The notes beneath the pieces are model-generated. The model was not told where the DNA came from and made no database searches. It saw only the letters and a list, made by a program, of their open reading frames with translations. Positions 38,094 to 46,804 of a stretch of DNA of 64,000 bases are shown piece by piece (the first letter of the stretch is position 1; every line of letters starts with the position of its first letter). Origin of the DNA: Hyphomicrobiales bacterium (lineage in GTDB: Bacteria > Pseudomonadota > Alphaproteobacteria > Rhizobiales > Beijerinckiaceae); contig JAIXTP010000014.1 of assembly GCA_027483895.1 (NCBI GenBank), positions 1 through 64,000 on the forward strand, in the 5' to 3' direction. The translations under genes were made by a program, and so were the position numbers.

Positions 38094-39032
38094 ATGAGCT
38101 TCCGCCGACCGCTTCCGTCCGCTGCCGCAGCGCCCGCCCCGGCCTTCACCGTTCTCGGCCTTCAGGCCGAGGCCGAGCCGATCGCGCCCGGCCTTCACGT
38201 CGTCGCCACGCCCATCGGCAATCTGAAGGACGTATCGCTGCGCGGCCTTGCGGTGCTTGCCGCCGCCGACGCGATTCTCGCCGAGGATACGCGCGTCAGC
38301 CGCGTGCTGCTCGCCCATTACGGGATCACGACGCCGTTGATGCCCTATCACGAGCACAATGCCGCGGAGATGCGGCCGAAGGTGCTGGGCATGCTGCGCG
38401 ACGGCAAGGCCGTGGCGATCGTCTCCGACGCGGGCACGCCGCTGGTCTCCGATCCCGGCTTCAAGCTGGTCGAGGCGGTGCTGGAAGAGGGGCTGCCCGT
38501 GACCACGGTTCCGGGTCCTTCGGCCGTGCTGGCCGCGCTGGTGGTCGCGGGCCTTCCGACGGACCGCTTCTTCTTCGAGGGCTTCCTTCCGCCCAAGACG
38601 ACGGCGCGGCGCGAGCGGCTGTCGGCGCTCTCCGTGATCCCCGGAACGCTCGTCTTCTTCGAATCGCCGCGCCGCGTGGCCGAAATGCTGGCGGATGCCG
38701 CCGAGGTTCTGGGCCCCCGGCCCGCTGCGGTCGCGCGCGAACTCACCAAGCTGTTCGAGACCGTCAAGCGCGGCCCGCTGCCGGATCTGGCGCGCGAATT
38801 CGCCGAGGCGCCGACGCCCAAGGGCGAGATCGTGGTGCTGATCGGACCGCCGCAGGAGGGCGCGACGCCCGCGACCGACGAGGCCGATCTCGACGCCAGA
38901 CTGCGGCGGCATCTGTCGCATCTCTCCGTCAAGGACGCCGTCAGCGTCGCGGTGCAGGAGACGGGGCTGCCGAAACGCGTCGTCTATGCGCGCGCCGTGG
39001 CGTTGGCCCGCGGCGAGGACGAGCCCGCTTGA
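38094..39032 (+). CDS. rsmI: 16S rRNA 2'-O-methyltransferase RsmI
   Basis: 312 residues. It methylates the ribose of C1402 in 16S rRNA using SAM. The tetrapyrrole-methylase fold is clear: PGLHVVATPIGNLKDVSLRG, ILAEDTRVSRVLLAHYGI, IVSDAGTPLVSDPGF and TVPGPSAVLAAL. The first 30 residues are a non-conserved extension and a later start is possible. It overlaps yraN by four bases and is divergent from the LpoA-like lipoprotein. Confidence 0.95.
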   Translation: MSFRRPLPSAAAAPAPAFTVLGLQAEAEPIAPGLHVVATPIGNLKDVSLRGLAVLAAADAILAEDTRVSRVLLAHYGITTPLMPYHEHNAAEMRPKVLGMLRDGKAVAIVSDAGTPLVSDPGFKLVEAVLEEGLPVTTVPGPSAVLAALVVAGLPTDRFFFEGFLPPKTTARRERLSALSVIPGTLVFFESPRRVAEMLADAAEVLGPRPAAVARELTKLFETVKRGPLPDLAREFAEAPTPKGEIVVLIGPPQEGATPATDEADLDARLRRHLSHLSVKDAVSVAVQETGLPKRVVYARAVALARGEDEPA

Positions 39033-39409
39033 GCCGCCCCGCCTCCGCCGACGACCGAAGGATGCGGCTTCGCAAGGGGCGGCTCGCGGAGACGCTCGCC
39101 GCGGCCGTGCTTCTCTTCAAAGGCTGGCGGGTTTTGGCGATGCGCTATGCGGCCGCCGGCGGAGAGATCGACGTCGTCGCGCTGAGGGGCGAGGTGATAG
39201 CCTTCGTCGAGGTGAAGGCGCGCCGCGACCGCGACGCCGCGCTGCTCGCGGTCGACGGCACCAAGCAGGAACGTTTTTCCCGTGCGGTGCGGCATTGGCT
39301 GACCCGCAATCCGTGGGCGGGATCGAAGGTTCTCAGGGCGGACGCCGTGCTCGTCATGCCCTGGCGGCTTCCCGTCCATGTGCCGGACGCCTTCACGCTC
39401 CGGCTCTGA
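39029..39409 (+). CDS. yraN: YraN-family putative endonuclease (UPF0102)
   Basis: 126 residues from a TTG overlapping the rsmI stop (TTGA), with GAGGA nine bases before it; ATG 39062 would give 115 residues. The core has the restriction-endonuclease-like motif GGEIDVVALRGEVIAFVEVKAR (E-x-D then E-x-K) and LAAAVLLFKGWRVLAMRY. Function is unknown, with a nuclease inferred from the fold. rsmI-yraN-gshB is a conserved cluster. Confidence 0.9.
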   Translation: MSRPASADDRRMRLRKGRLAETLAAAVLLFKGWRVLAMRYAAAGGEIDVVALRGEVIAFVEVKARRDRDAALLAVDGTKQERFSRAVRHWLTRNPWAGSKVLRADAVLVMPWRLPVHVPDAFTLRL

Positions 39410-39450
39410 CCGGCTAATCACTCCGTCCAAGCTCGTTCCGGGAGACTTCC

Positions 39451-40404
39451 GTGCGCAGACTGACCGTCGCGGTCCAGATGGACCCCATCGAACGCATCCG
39501 CATCGCGGGCGATTCCACTTTCGCGCTCCTTCTGGAGGCGCAGGCCCGCGGGCACGAGATCCTCTACTACACGCCCGAAATGCTCTCGATGCGCGACGGC
39601 GTCGTCTCCGCACCCGTACGTCCGCTCTCGGTCAAGGACGTGCAGGGCGAGCATTTCGTGCTGGGCGAACCGAAACTCCGCACTCTCGATACGCTCGACG
39701 TCATACTGCTCCGGCAGGATCCGCCCTTCGACATGGCCTATGTCACGAGCACGCATCTGCTCGAACGGGTCCATCCGAAGACCCTCGTGGTCAACGATCC
39801 GGCTCATGTGCGCAACGCGCCCGAGAAGATCTTCGTCACCGAATTCCCGGACCTGATGCCGCCGACGCTGATCACGCGCGACAAGGATGCCATCGAGGCC
39901 TTCCGCGCCGAGCACGGCGAGATCGTGATGAAGCCGCTCTACGGCAACGGCGGCGCCGCGGTGTTCAAGACCGGCGAAAAGGATCCGAATTTCGGCTCCC
40001 TCTTCGATATCTTCTCGACCATGTTCCGCGAGCCGTGGGTCGTGCAGCGCTTCCTGCCGGAGGTGACCAAGGGCGACAAGCGCATCATCCTCGTGGACGG
40101 CGAACCGCTCGGTGCCGTCAACCGCGTGCCGGCGGAGAACGACATCCGCTCCAACATGGTGCGCGGCGGCGCGGCGGAAACGACCATGCTCAGCCCGCGC
40201 GAGCGCGAGATCTGCGACCGGATCGGCCCGGCGCTGCGCGAGCGCGGCCTGCTCTTCGTCGGGATCGACGTGATCGACGGCAATCTCACCGAGATCAACG
40301 TCACGTCGCCGACGGGCGTGCGGGCGATCAAGCGGCTCGGCGGGCCGGATCTGGCCGTCGCGATCTGGGATCGGATCGAGAAGAAGGTGGCCGATCAGGC
40401 CTGA
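39451..40404 (+). CDS. gshB: Glutathione synthetase
   Basis: 317 residues, the ATP-grasp enzyme that joins glycine to gamma-glutamylcysteine. Features: [20 protein letters not shown] at the N-terminus, [14 protein letters not shown] (ATP-grasp lid), [18 protein letters not shown] and [15 protein letters not shown] near the C-terminus. The start is a GTG with GGGAGA upstream. Its last ten bases overlap the 3' end of the convergent Sel1-repeat gene. Confidence 0.97.
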   Translation: MRRLTVAVQMDPIERIRIAGDSTFALLLEAQARGHEILYYTPEMLSMRDGVVSAPVRPLSVKDVQGEHFVLGEPKLRTLDTLDVILLRQDPPFDMAYVTSTHLLERVHPKTLVVNDPAHVRNAPEKIFVTEFPDLMPPTLITRDKDAIEAFRAEHGEIVMKPLYGNGGAAVFKTGEKDPNFGSLFDIFSTMFREPWVVQRFLPEVTKGDKRIILVDGEPLGAVNRVPAENDIRSNMVRGGAAETTMLSPREREICDRIGPALRERGLLFVGIDVIDGNLTEINVTSPTGVRAIKRLGGPDLAVAIWDRIEKKVADQA

Positions 40405-42293
40405 CGGGCGGCGACGGCGGTGACGGCGGCCTCGTTGGCCGCCGGGTCCGCCTTTTTCGTCCTGAAGCCGCGGAGTTCCCCTTCCGCCGCGGCGAGGGCC
40501 GCGGGGTCGAGGCGCCGCGCGGCTTCGTCGCGACGCTGCGCCGCCGCCTGATCGCCGGCCGCGGCCGCAAGAGCGAACCAGACATAGGCGGCCTTGAGGT
40601 CCGCCGGGCCGCCGAGGCCGCGGGCGGAGAGCACGGCGGCATTGTACTGGCTGTCGCGCAGGCCGTGTTCGGCCGCCTTGCGGAACCACTCCGTCGCGCC
40701 GGCATAGTCCGGCGCTTCGCCGCTCGCGAGAAGCACGGCGAGATTGTGCATGCCCGCAACGTTCCCGCCTTGCGCGGCCTTGAGGTACCAGTCGCGGGCG
40801 ACCGCGACGTCCTTCGCCCGACCGTAGCCTTTTTCGTAGATCGTGCCGAGGCGATAGGCCGCCTTGGCGGAGCCCTTCTCGGCCGCCGCGCGCAGAAGGC
40901 GTTCGGCGCCCGCAGGATCGGTCGGCACGCCGTCGGGCCCGAACAGCCTGAGCGCGGACGCGAAGAGTTCGTCCGCAGAGCGCGAGGCTGCCGAAGCGGC
41001 ATCGACATCCGCTGTCGGGCCGTTGGGCATGGGCGAGAACAGGCTTTGCGTCGCGACCGCAGCGGGTGCGACCGCCGTGGCGGAGGGCGCCGAGGCGGTC
41101 CGTGCGCCGTCGGCCCACCGCTGCGTGGCCTGCACGAAGCCGACCGCGACCGCGATCGCCGCAACCCCGAGCATGAACGGTCCTTTCAGGCGGGACGCCT
41201 TGGCGGACGCGGGAGCCGAGGTCTCGTCGCGCTTCTCGCGCGCGGCGCGGATGCGGGCGGCCAGATCGGCCATGAAACGTCGCGTATCGCGCGGGGCTTT
41301 CTCCGCGGCGGATTCATCCGCCTGCGTCTCGGCCGGTGCGTCCTCGCGGATCGGTGCCGCCTCGGCACGGCGGCTCTGCGGCAGTCCGCGCTCCAGGGTT
41401 TCCAGAAGCCGCGACCGGGCGTTCTCGCGGCCCTCGGGCGACATTTCCTCGACCGCACGCGCCGCGGCCGCACGCGCCGCCGCGAGCATGGCGCGGGCCT
41501 CGTTCGAAACGTCCGAGGCGGGGGCCTGCGCGGCGGTGGCGCCTTCCGGCGTCGCGGCGTTCGCAGCGGCGGGACGATCGCCGCGTTCGAGAAGCGCCTC
41601 GACCGCGCGGTGGAGCATCGCCAGCGTGTCCCGGGTCCGCCGGTCGCCCGCTTCCTGCAGCATGCGCAGATCGACGATGTCCCGGCGAAGTTCGAAAAGG
41701 ACGTCGCGGGTTCCGTGGTCGGTCCCGGCGCGCTCGACCAGAACGGCGACCGTCTCGGTCAAGGGCGCGAGCCGCTCTTCGATGCGGCGGGCCAGCGCCT
41801 CGGTGCCGCTCGCGGCCGCGACCGTGCTCGCTTCGGCGAAGTCCCTGAAGGCGGCGGCTTCGCGCGCGACGGCGGCGGTGCTCGCCTCGGCCGTCTCCCT
41901 CAGCTGCCGGTCCGTCCGGATCCGCTCGGCTTCGAGCAGCCGCTCGATCCGCTCGCCCAGCCGGTCGACCGCGAGGCCGACCAGACGGTGCAGCGGCTCG
42001 TCCTCCGGCGCGGTCGCCGTGCGTTCGGCGGATGCGCGTTCCAGCTGATCGAGCTTTCCGACGAGAGAGGCGAGCACGGAGAAATCGTCCGCGGTCTCCG
42101 AGTCCTGCTTCCGCCGTTCCATGGTCTGCAGGCGACCCGAGATCAGGTCGAGCGCTTCGAGCGTGCGCAGATGGGCGAGGCGATTACGCTCCGAAGCGCG
42201 GGACAGGGCGTCTGAAACGAGCGCGTCCACCGTGCCCGAACCCGCACGGCCGCCGAAGGGCGGGCTCTGATGCAGGTGGGGTGCAGCGTTCAT
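40395..42293 (-). CDS. Sel1-repeat protein with coiled-coil N-terminus
   Basis: 632 residues. The N-terminal ~360 residues are Glu/Ala/Arg-rich and probably coiled (for example [20 protein letters not shown]). A single transmembrane helix follows (about 370-388, [16 protein letters not shown]), then three to four Sel1 repeats at about 430-575 ([42 protein letters not shown]). The plan recalls the polar organiser PodJ and similar alphaproteobacterial proteins, but sequence identity cannot be claimed. ATG 42293 is chosen; a TTG at 42350 is an alternative. It overlaps gshB by ten bases on the other strand. Confidence 0.8.
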   Translation of the reverse strand: MNAAPHLHQSPPFGGRAGSGTVDALVSDALSRASERNRLAHLRTLEALDLISGRLQTMERRKQDSETADDFSVLASLVGKLDQLERASAERTATAPEDEPLHRLVGLAVDRLGERIERLLEAERIRTDRQLRETAEASTAAVAREAAAFRDFAEASTVAAASGTEALARRIEERLAPLTETVAVLVERAGTDHGTRDVLFELRRDIVDLRMLQEAGDRRTRDTLAMLHRAVEALLERGDRPAAANAATPEGATAAQAPASDVSNEARAMLAAARAAAARAVEEMSPEGRENARSRLLETLERGLPQSRRAEAAPIREDAPAETQADESAAEKAPRDTRRFMADLAARIRAAREKRDETSAPASAKASRLKGPFMLGVAAIAVAVGFVQATQRWADGARTASAPSATAVAPAAVATQSLFSPMPNGPTADVDAASAASRSADELFASALRLFGPDGVPTDPAGAERLLRAAAEKGSAKAAYRLGTIYEKGYGRAKDVAVARDWYLKAAQGGNVAGMHNLAVLLASGEAPDYAGATEWFRKAAEHGLRDSQYNAAVLSARGLGGPADLKAAYVWFALAAAAGDQAAAQRRDEAARRLDPAALAAAEGELRGFRTKKADPAANEAAVTAVAARQA

Positions 42294-42568
42294 GCTGTAA
42301 CTCGCAAAGGGCGGCGGTGACCGCGAATCATCAAAAGGAATTTCGGACAAATAGGGTAAATGCGACGTTAACGACGTTATATTCTCATATTGAGCGTTCC
42401 GAGGAATGTACCTCTTGCCAATTAAGGCGAAAAAGGGTCAAGTGTCCCTAACGGCAACCACGCATTCCGCAGGGCCCTCCCGGTAAATCGGAGGGATGAT
42501 CCGGTCTGCAGGTTTCGACGCCATGTAACGATGGCGGGTTCGAACGGTCATCATCGACGGAATCTCAC

Positions 42569-43003
42569 ATGCTCCGCGACATCAACAAGTCCTCTGCGCT
42601 GGCGGCGAAGACCGCTTCTCTCCGCGCGACCCGCAAGGCGGCCGCCGCGGAGGCGGACGAGACTCTCTTCACGATCGGCGATCTCGCCCGTGAATTCGGA
42701 GTGACTCTTCGGACGCTGCGTTTCTATGAGGACCGCGGGCTGATCTCGCCGCGGCGCTCGGGCATGACGCGCCTCTACAACGAGAAGGCGCGCGATCGTC
42801 TGGCCCTCATCCTGAAGGGCAAGCATCTCGGCTTCACCCTCACCGAAATCCGCGCCATGCTCGACGCCGAGGACAAGGATGCCGGCGAGCTGAAGCTCGG
42901 CAGGGATCAGGTGGCCGAGCAGATCGCCCATCTCGAACGCCAGAAGGCGGAGATCGAGCAGGCGATCAACGAACTCCGCGCGACGCTCGCCCGTCTGGGC
43001 TGA
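42569..43003 (+). CDS. MerR-family transcriptional regulator
   Basis: 144 residues. After a 35-residue basic leader, the MerR winged helix is FTIGDLAREFGVTLRTLRFYEDRGLISPRR, with a dimerisation coiled coil at the end (HLERQKAEIEQAINELRATL). No metal-binding cysteines are present. It resembles LiuR/MerR-type regulators of alphaproteobacteria, often tied to branched-chain or fatty-acid catabolism; no such genes are adjacent. The upstream 275 bases (42294-42568) contain an AT-rich stretch at 42350-42400 (with a CGTTAACG palindrome) that probably holds promoters for both this and the Sel1 gene. Confidence 0.9.
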   Translation: MLRDINKSSALAAKTASLRATRKAAAAEADETLFTIGDLAREFGVTLRTLRFYEDRGLISPRRSGMTRLYNEKARDRLALILKGKHLGFTLTEIRAMLDAEDKDAGELKLGRDQVAEQIAHLERQKAEIEQAINELRATLARLG

Positions 43004-43031
43004 CGATTCCTTAGGCGCCCGAGAGATCGAG

Positions 43032-43059
43032 CCCGCTCCCGTCACGGGGGCGGGTTTTT
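43032..43059 (+). terminator. Intrinsic terminator after the MerR gene
   Basis: Nine-base stem CCCGCTCCC / GGGGGCGGG (one G-U) with a GTCAC loop, followed by TTTTT. It lies 28 bases after the stop codon. Confidence 0.85.
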
Positions 43060-43182
43060 CATGTCTGCGCCTGCCGCATGGGTCGGCTCTCGGCGCGGCT
43101 CTTGGCGGCGACGCCCCGCGGCCTCTAGGTTCGTCCCGAACGCCGGGCCGTCGCGGTCCGCGCAGGGGAGAAGGCGTCCGCC

Positions 43183-43803
43183 ATGAGCGACACGATCGAC
43201 TATTATTTCTCGTTGGCCTCGCCATGGGCCTATCTCGGCCACGCGCCCTTCATGGACATGGCGAAGCGCCACGGCTTCGCGGTGAATTTCAAGCCGGTCT
43301 TCCTGCCGAACGTGTTCGAGGAGACCGGCGGTCTGGTGCTGCCGAAGCGCCATCCGGTCCGGCAGCGCTACCGGCTCGTGGAAATGCAGCGCTGGCGGGA
43401 CCGGCGCGGCGTGCCTCTGAACATCCATCCGCAATTCTGGCCGTTCGACTGCCAATTCGCGGACCGCACGGTGCTGGCCGTCGCGATGACGGGGCACGAC
43501 CCCGACGCCTATCTCCGCCTCGCTTTCGCGGGCGTCTGGGCGAACGAGCTGAACCTCGCCGACAAGGCCGTGCTGGAAGGCCTGCTGCGGCGGGCCGGGC
43601 ACGATCCGGCTGCGATCCTCGCCGCGGCGGATTCGGCGCCGGTCACGGCGGCCTATCAGCGCCATGTGAGCGATGCGGTTGCGGCCGACGTCATCGGTTC
43701 GCCCTGCTACGTCCGACGTGGCGAGGTGTTCTGGGGGCAGGATCGGCTCGAGCTGCTCGAGGATGCGGTCCGTTCCGGACGCGACGGCTACAAGCCCGTC
43801 TGA
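43183..43803 (+). CDS. 2-hydroxychromene-2-carboxylate isomerase family protein
   Basis: 206 residues of the DsbA-like kappa-GST fold: YYFSLASPWAYLGHAPFMDM, with the glutathione-contacting serine in SLASPWAYLG, then HPQFWPFDCQFADRTVLAVA and the cis-Pro segment GSPCYVRRGEVFWGQDRLELLE. In naphthalene-type pathways this isomerase uses glutathione; many relatives occur without such a pathway, as here. It lies close to gshB but that link is probably fortuitous. A terminator follows. Confidence 0.88.
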   Translation: MSDTIDYYFSLASPWAYLGHAPFMDMAKRHGFAVNFKPVFLPNVFEETGGLVLPKRHPVRQRYRLVEMQRWRDRRGVPLNIHPQFWPFDCQFADRTVLAVAMTGHDPDAYLRLAFAGVWANELNLADKAVLEGLLRRAGHDPAAILAAADSAPVTAAYQRHVSDAVAADVIGSPCYVRRGEVFWGQDRLELLEDAVRSGRDGYKPV

Positions 43804-43810
43804 GCCGAGA

Positions 43811-43838
43811 AAGGCCGCCCTCCCGGGCGGCCTTTTTT
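43811..43838 (+). terminator. Intrinsic terminator after the isomerase gene
   Basis: AAGGCCGCCC-TCCC-GGGCGGCCTT, a perfect 10-bp stem followed by a T run. It serves the gene ending 7 bases upstream and lies before the convergent binding-protein gene. Confidence 0.9.
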
Positions 43839-43854
43839 CTTGAGCAGGACCGGC

Positions 43855-44940
43855 TCACTTGCCGGTCTTCACCCGCGTCCAGAGCCGGGTGATGGTCCGC
43901 TGCAGCTTCTCGTCGGCGGCCGTGTTCGTGAACAGGCGTGCGAAGACCGCATCGTTCGGATAGATGCCGGGGTTGTTCAGAACTTCCGGCTTGACCAGCG
44001 GCCGGGCCGCGACGTTGCCGTTCGCATAGGCGACGAAGTTCGAGTTCCGCGCCGCGATGTCGGGCCGCAGCATGAAGTCGAGGAAGGCATAGGCATTGTC
44101 GACGTTCGGCGCGTCGGCCGGAATGACCATCGAGTCGAACCACATAAGCGCGCCTTCCTTCGGGATGGCATAGCCGACTTCGACGCCGTTCTTGGCCTCT
44201 TCGGCGCGCTTTTTGGCCTGCAGCACATCGCCCGAATAGCCCAGCACGAGGCACACGTCCCCGTTGGCGAGCGCGTTGATGTATTCGGAGGAGTGGAACT
44301 TGCGCACATGCGGGCGGATCTTCGCCAGCGCGTCCGTCGCCTTCTGATAGTCCGCCGCGTTCTTGGAATCCGGGTTCACGCCGATCGCGCGCAGGATGCC
44401 GGGAAAGACGTCCTCCGGGCTGTCGAGCATCATCACGCCGCAGTCCTTGAACTTGGCGACGATCTCGGGCTTCAGCAGGACCTCCCAGGAATCGACCGGC
44501 CTGTCGCCCAGCCGCTCCTTGGCCTTGGCCACGTTGTAGCCGATGCCCGTGGTGCCCCACATGTAGTTGATCGCGTGCTTGTTGCCGGGGTCGAAGACCG
44601 ACAGGCGGCTCGCGATCTCGGGCCAGACATTGCCGACGTTCTTCAGCTTCGAACGGTCGAGCGGGCGGAACACGCCCGCCGCGACCATGCGCTGCATGAA
44701 GGGGCCCGACGGCACCACGATGTCGTAGCCGGACTTTCCGGCCAGCATCTTGGTCTCGACGATCTCGTTGTTGTCGTAGGTGTCGTAGACGACCTTGATC
44801 CCGGTTTCCTTGGTGAAATCCTCGAGCACGGTCGGGTCGACATAGTCCGTCCAGTTGTAGACGTTGACGACCTTCTCCTGCGCGGCGGCGGGCCAGACGA
44901 GGGCGGCCGCGAGGGCCAAGGACACGAGACTGCGCTTCAT
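43855..44940 (-). CDS. Polyamine-type ABC transporter substrate-binding protein
   Basis: 361 residues, PotF-like. Signal peptide MKRSLVSLALAAALVWPAAA, then VVNVYNWTDYVDPTVLEDF, TGIKVVYDTYDNNEIVETKM and YMWGTTGIGYNV, which are hallmarks of putrescine/spermidine binding proteins. The start at 44940 has CCGAGGTATCCCG upstream; the frame extends 20 codons further. No permease or ATPase adjoins, so it is an orphan component. An aminotransferase lies 70 bases upstream on the same strand, consistent with amine or amino-acid metabolism. Confidence 0.9.
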   Translation of the reverse strand: MKRSLVSLALAAALVWPAAAQEKVVNVYNWTDYVDPTVLEDFTKETGIKVVYDTYDNNEIVETKMLAGKSGYDIVVPSGPFMQRMVAAGVFRPLDRSKLKNVGNVWPEIASRLSVFDPGNKHAINYMWGTTGIGYNVAKAKERLGDRPVDSWEVLLKPEIVAKFKDCGVMMLDSPEDVFPGILRAIGVNPDSKNAADYQKATDALAKIRPHVRKFHSSEYINALANGDVCLVLGYSGDVLQAKKRAEEAKNGVEVGYAIPKEGALMWFDSMVIPADAPNVDNAYAFLDFMLRPDIAARNSNFVAYANGNVAARPLVKPEVLNNPGIYPNDAVFARLFTNTAADEKLQRTITRLWTRVKTGK

Positions 44941-45010
44941 CGGGATACCTCGGAAGACGGATGCCGACCGGATGCTGGGGTCGGCGGGCCCTTTCGACAA
45001 GGCCCGCGCG

Positions 45011-46156
45011 TCAGCGCGCGGCCTTTTCCAATCGCTCCAGCGCGCCGTCGAGAACCTCGTCCCGCTTGGCGAAGCAGAAGCGTACCGTGGTCGTCACCGG
45101 GTCTTCCGCATAGAAGGCGGAGACCGGGATCGCGGCGACGCCGAACTCGTTCACGAGCCGCTTGCAGAAGGCGACGTCGTCGTCGAGGCCGAGAGGCGCG
45201 ATGTCGACCGTGAGGAAATAGGTGCCGTGGCCCGGCAGAACGCTGAAGCCCCGCTCGACGAGCCCTTTCGCGAAGCGGTCGCGGCTGCGCGCCATGCCGG
45301 CCCGCATGCCCTCGAAATAGGAATCGTCCTTGCCGAGGCCGTAGGCCACCGCGGCCTGCAGGTTCGGCGGCGTGGTGAAGGTGATGAACTGGTGGGCCTT
45401 GGCCAGCACGCGCATGAGCGCGGGTGCGGCGCAGACGAGGCCGACCTTCCAGCCCGTGAGCGAGAAGATCTTGCCCGCGGATCCGATCTTCACGGTGCGC
45501 TCGCGCATGCCCCGGATCGACAGCATGGAAACGTGGCGGAGGCCGTCGAACACGACATGCTCCCAAACCTCGTCGCAGAGAGCGATCGCGTCATGCGCGA
45601 TGCAGAATTCCGCGAGAAGGCCGAGCTGGTCGGGGCCGTAGACCGCGGCGGCCGGGTTGAGAGGGTTGTTCAGCAGCACCACGCGGGTCTTGGGCGAGAA
45701 GGCCTCGGCCAGCATCTCCGCCGTGAAGGTCCAGTGCGGGGGGGACAGCTTCACGAATTTCGGCACGCCGCCCGCCCTCAGCACGAGCGGCAGATAGGCG
45801 TCGTACATGGGCTGGAACAGCACCACCTCGTCGCCCGGCCGGATCAGCGCCATCAGGGCGCCCGCCAGCGCTTCCGTGGCGCCGGACGTGACCATGACCT
45901 CGCTCTGCCAGTCGAGTTCGATCCCCTGCCAATGCCGGTAATGCGCGGCGATCGCCTGCCGCAGCTCCGGAATGCCCATCATCGGCGGATATTGATTCCA
46001 CCCCTCGATCACGGCTTCGGCGGCCTTGCGGCGCACGTCTTCGGGGCCCGGATCGTCGGGGAAGCCCTGACCGAGATTGATGGCGCCCGTCTCGCGGGCG
46101 AGGATCGACATGACCTCGAAGACCGAGGTCGGGATATCGGCGAATACGGGGTTCAT
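45011..46156 (-). CDS. PLP-dependent class I/II aminotransferase
   Basis: 381 residues, fold type I. The schiff-base lysine is in KIGSAGKIFSLTGWKVG; VTSGATEALAGALMALI, NNPLNPAAAVY and CDEVWEHVVFDG complete the site. It resembles the kynurenine/glutamine transaminase K (YbdL, methionine-type) subgroup; the amino-donor is not inferable. ATG 46156 is preceded by AAAGGACGGTGCCG at a good distance; a GTG two codons upstream is less likely. It follows regA by 64 bases. Confidence 0.9.
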   Translation of the reverse strand: MNPVFADIPTSVFEVMSILARETGAINLGQGFPDDPGPEDVRRKAAEAVIEGWNQYPPMMGIPELRQAIAAHYRHWQGIELDWQSEVMVTSGATEALAGALMALIRPGDEVVLFQPMYDAYLPLVLRAGGVPKFVKLSPPHWTFTAEMLAEAFSPKTRVVLLNNPLNPAAAVYGPDQLGLLAEFCIAHDAIALCDEVWEHVVFDGLRHVSMLSIRGMRERTVKIGSAGKIFSLTGWKVGLVCAAPALMRVLAKAHQFITFTTPPNLQAAVAYGLGKDDSYFEGMRAGMARSRDRFAKGLVERGFSVLPGHGTYFLTVDIAPLGLDDDVAFCKRLVNEFGVAAIPVSAFYAEDPVTTTVRFCFAKRDEVLDGALERLEKAAR

Positions 46157-46220
46157 CGGCACCGTCCTTTCCGGGGCGGTGCCGTCTTAGCCGATCGCGG
46201 GCCGAACGGAAAAGACCGCC

Positions 46221-46766
46221 TCAGCGCGGCGCCCGCTTCGCGAGGATCCGCTGCAGCGTGCGGCGATGCATCGACAGCCGCCGCGCGGTCTCCGAAACGT
46301 TGCGTCCGCACAGTTCGTAGACGCGCTGGATGTGTTCCCACCGCACGCGGTCGGCCGACATCGGGTTTTCCGGCGGGGCCGGACGCGTCTCGCCTTCGGA
46401 GCGCAGGGCCGCATCGATGTCGTCCGCATCGGCGGGCTTGGCGATATAGTCGAACGCGCCGGTCTTCATCGCGTTCACGGCGCTGGCGATGTTGCCGTAG
46501 CCGGTCAGCACGATGCCGCGGGCTTCGGGCCGCTTGCGCGCCAGTTCGGCGAGCAGGTCGATCCCGTTCCCGTCGGACAGGCGCATGTCGATCACGGCGA
46601 AGGCGGGGGCGCGGTCCTGGATGGCCCGGAAGCCCTCCCCGACGGTATCCGCCGTGCGGACCGCATAACCGCGTTGTTCCATCGCGCGGGCCAGACGACC
46701 GAGGAAAGCCTTGTCGTCGTCCACGATGAGGAGACTGTTGTCGGTGGTCTTTGCGACGTCGAGCAT
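46221..46766 (-). CDS. regA: Redox response regulator RegA/ActR/PrrA
   Basis: 181 residues. The receiver domain has phospho-acceptor Asp60 (FAVIDMRLSDGNG), the acidic pair in LLIVDDDKAF and Lys in YIAKPADADD. The Fis-type HTH at the end (NVSETARRLSMHRRTLQRIL) is the invariant RegA DNA-binding motif. It controls respiration, nitrogen and carbon genes with RegB in response to the quinone pool. TAGGAGAGTGATCG precedes the ATG. regB lies directly upstream, 38 bases away, so the pair is an operon. Confidence 0.96.
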   Translation of the reverse strand: MLDVAKTTDNSLLIVDDDKAFLGRLARAMEQRGYAVRTADTVGEGFRAIQDRAPAFAVIDMRLSDGNGIDLLAELARKRPEARGIVLTGYGNIASAVNAMKTGAFDYIAKPADADDIDAALRSEGETRPAPPENPMSADRVRWEHIQRVYELCGRNVSETARRLSMHRRTLQRILAKRAPR

Positions 46767-46804
46767 CGATCACTCTCCTACGAACCAAAAGTCTTACGAC
46801 GCGA

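Noticed and set aside
36786..38921. 711-codon frame extending the LpoA-like gene to 38921
   Set aside because: The extension is antisense to rsmI; the lipobox and AGGAGG-TTG start at 37973 define the real gene.
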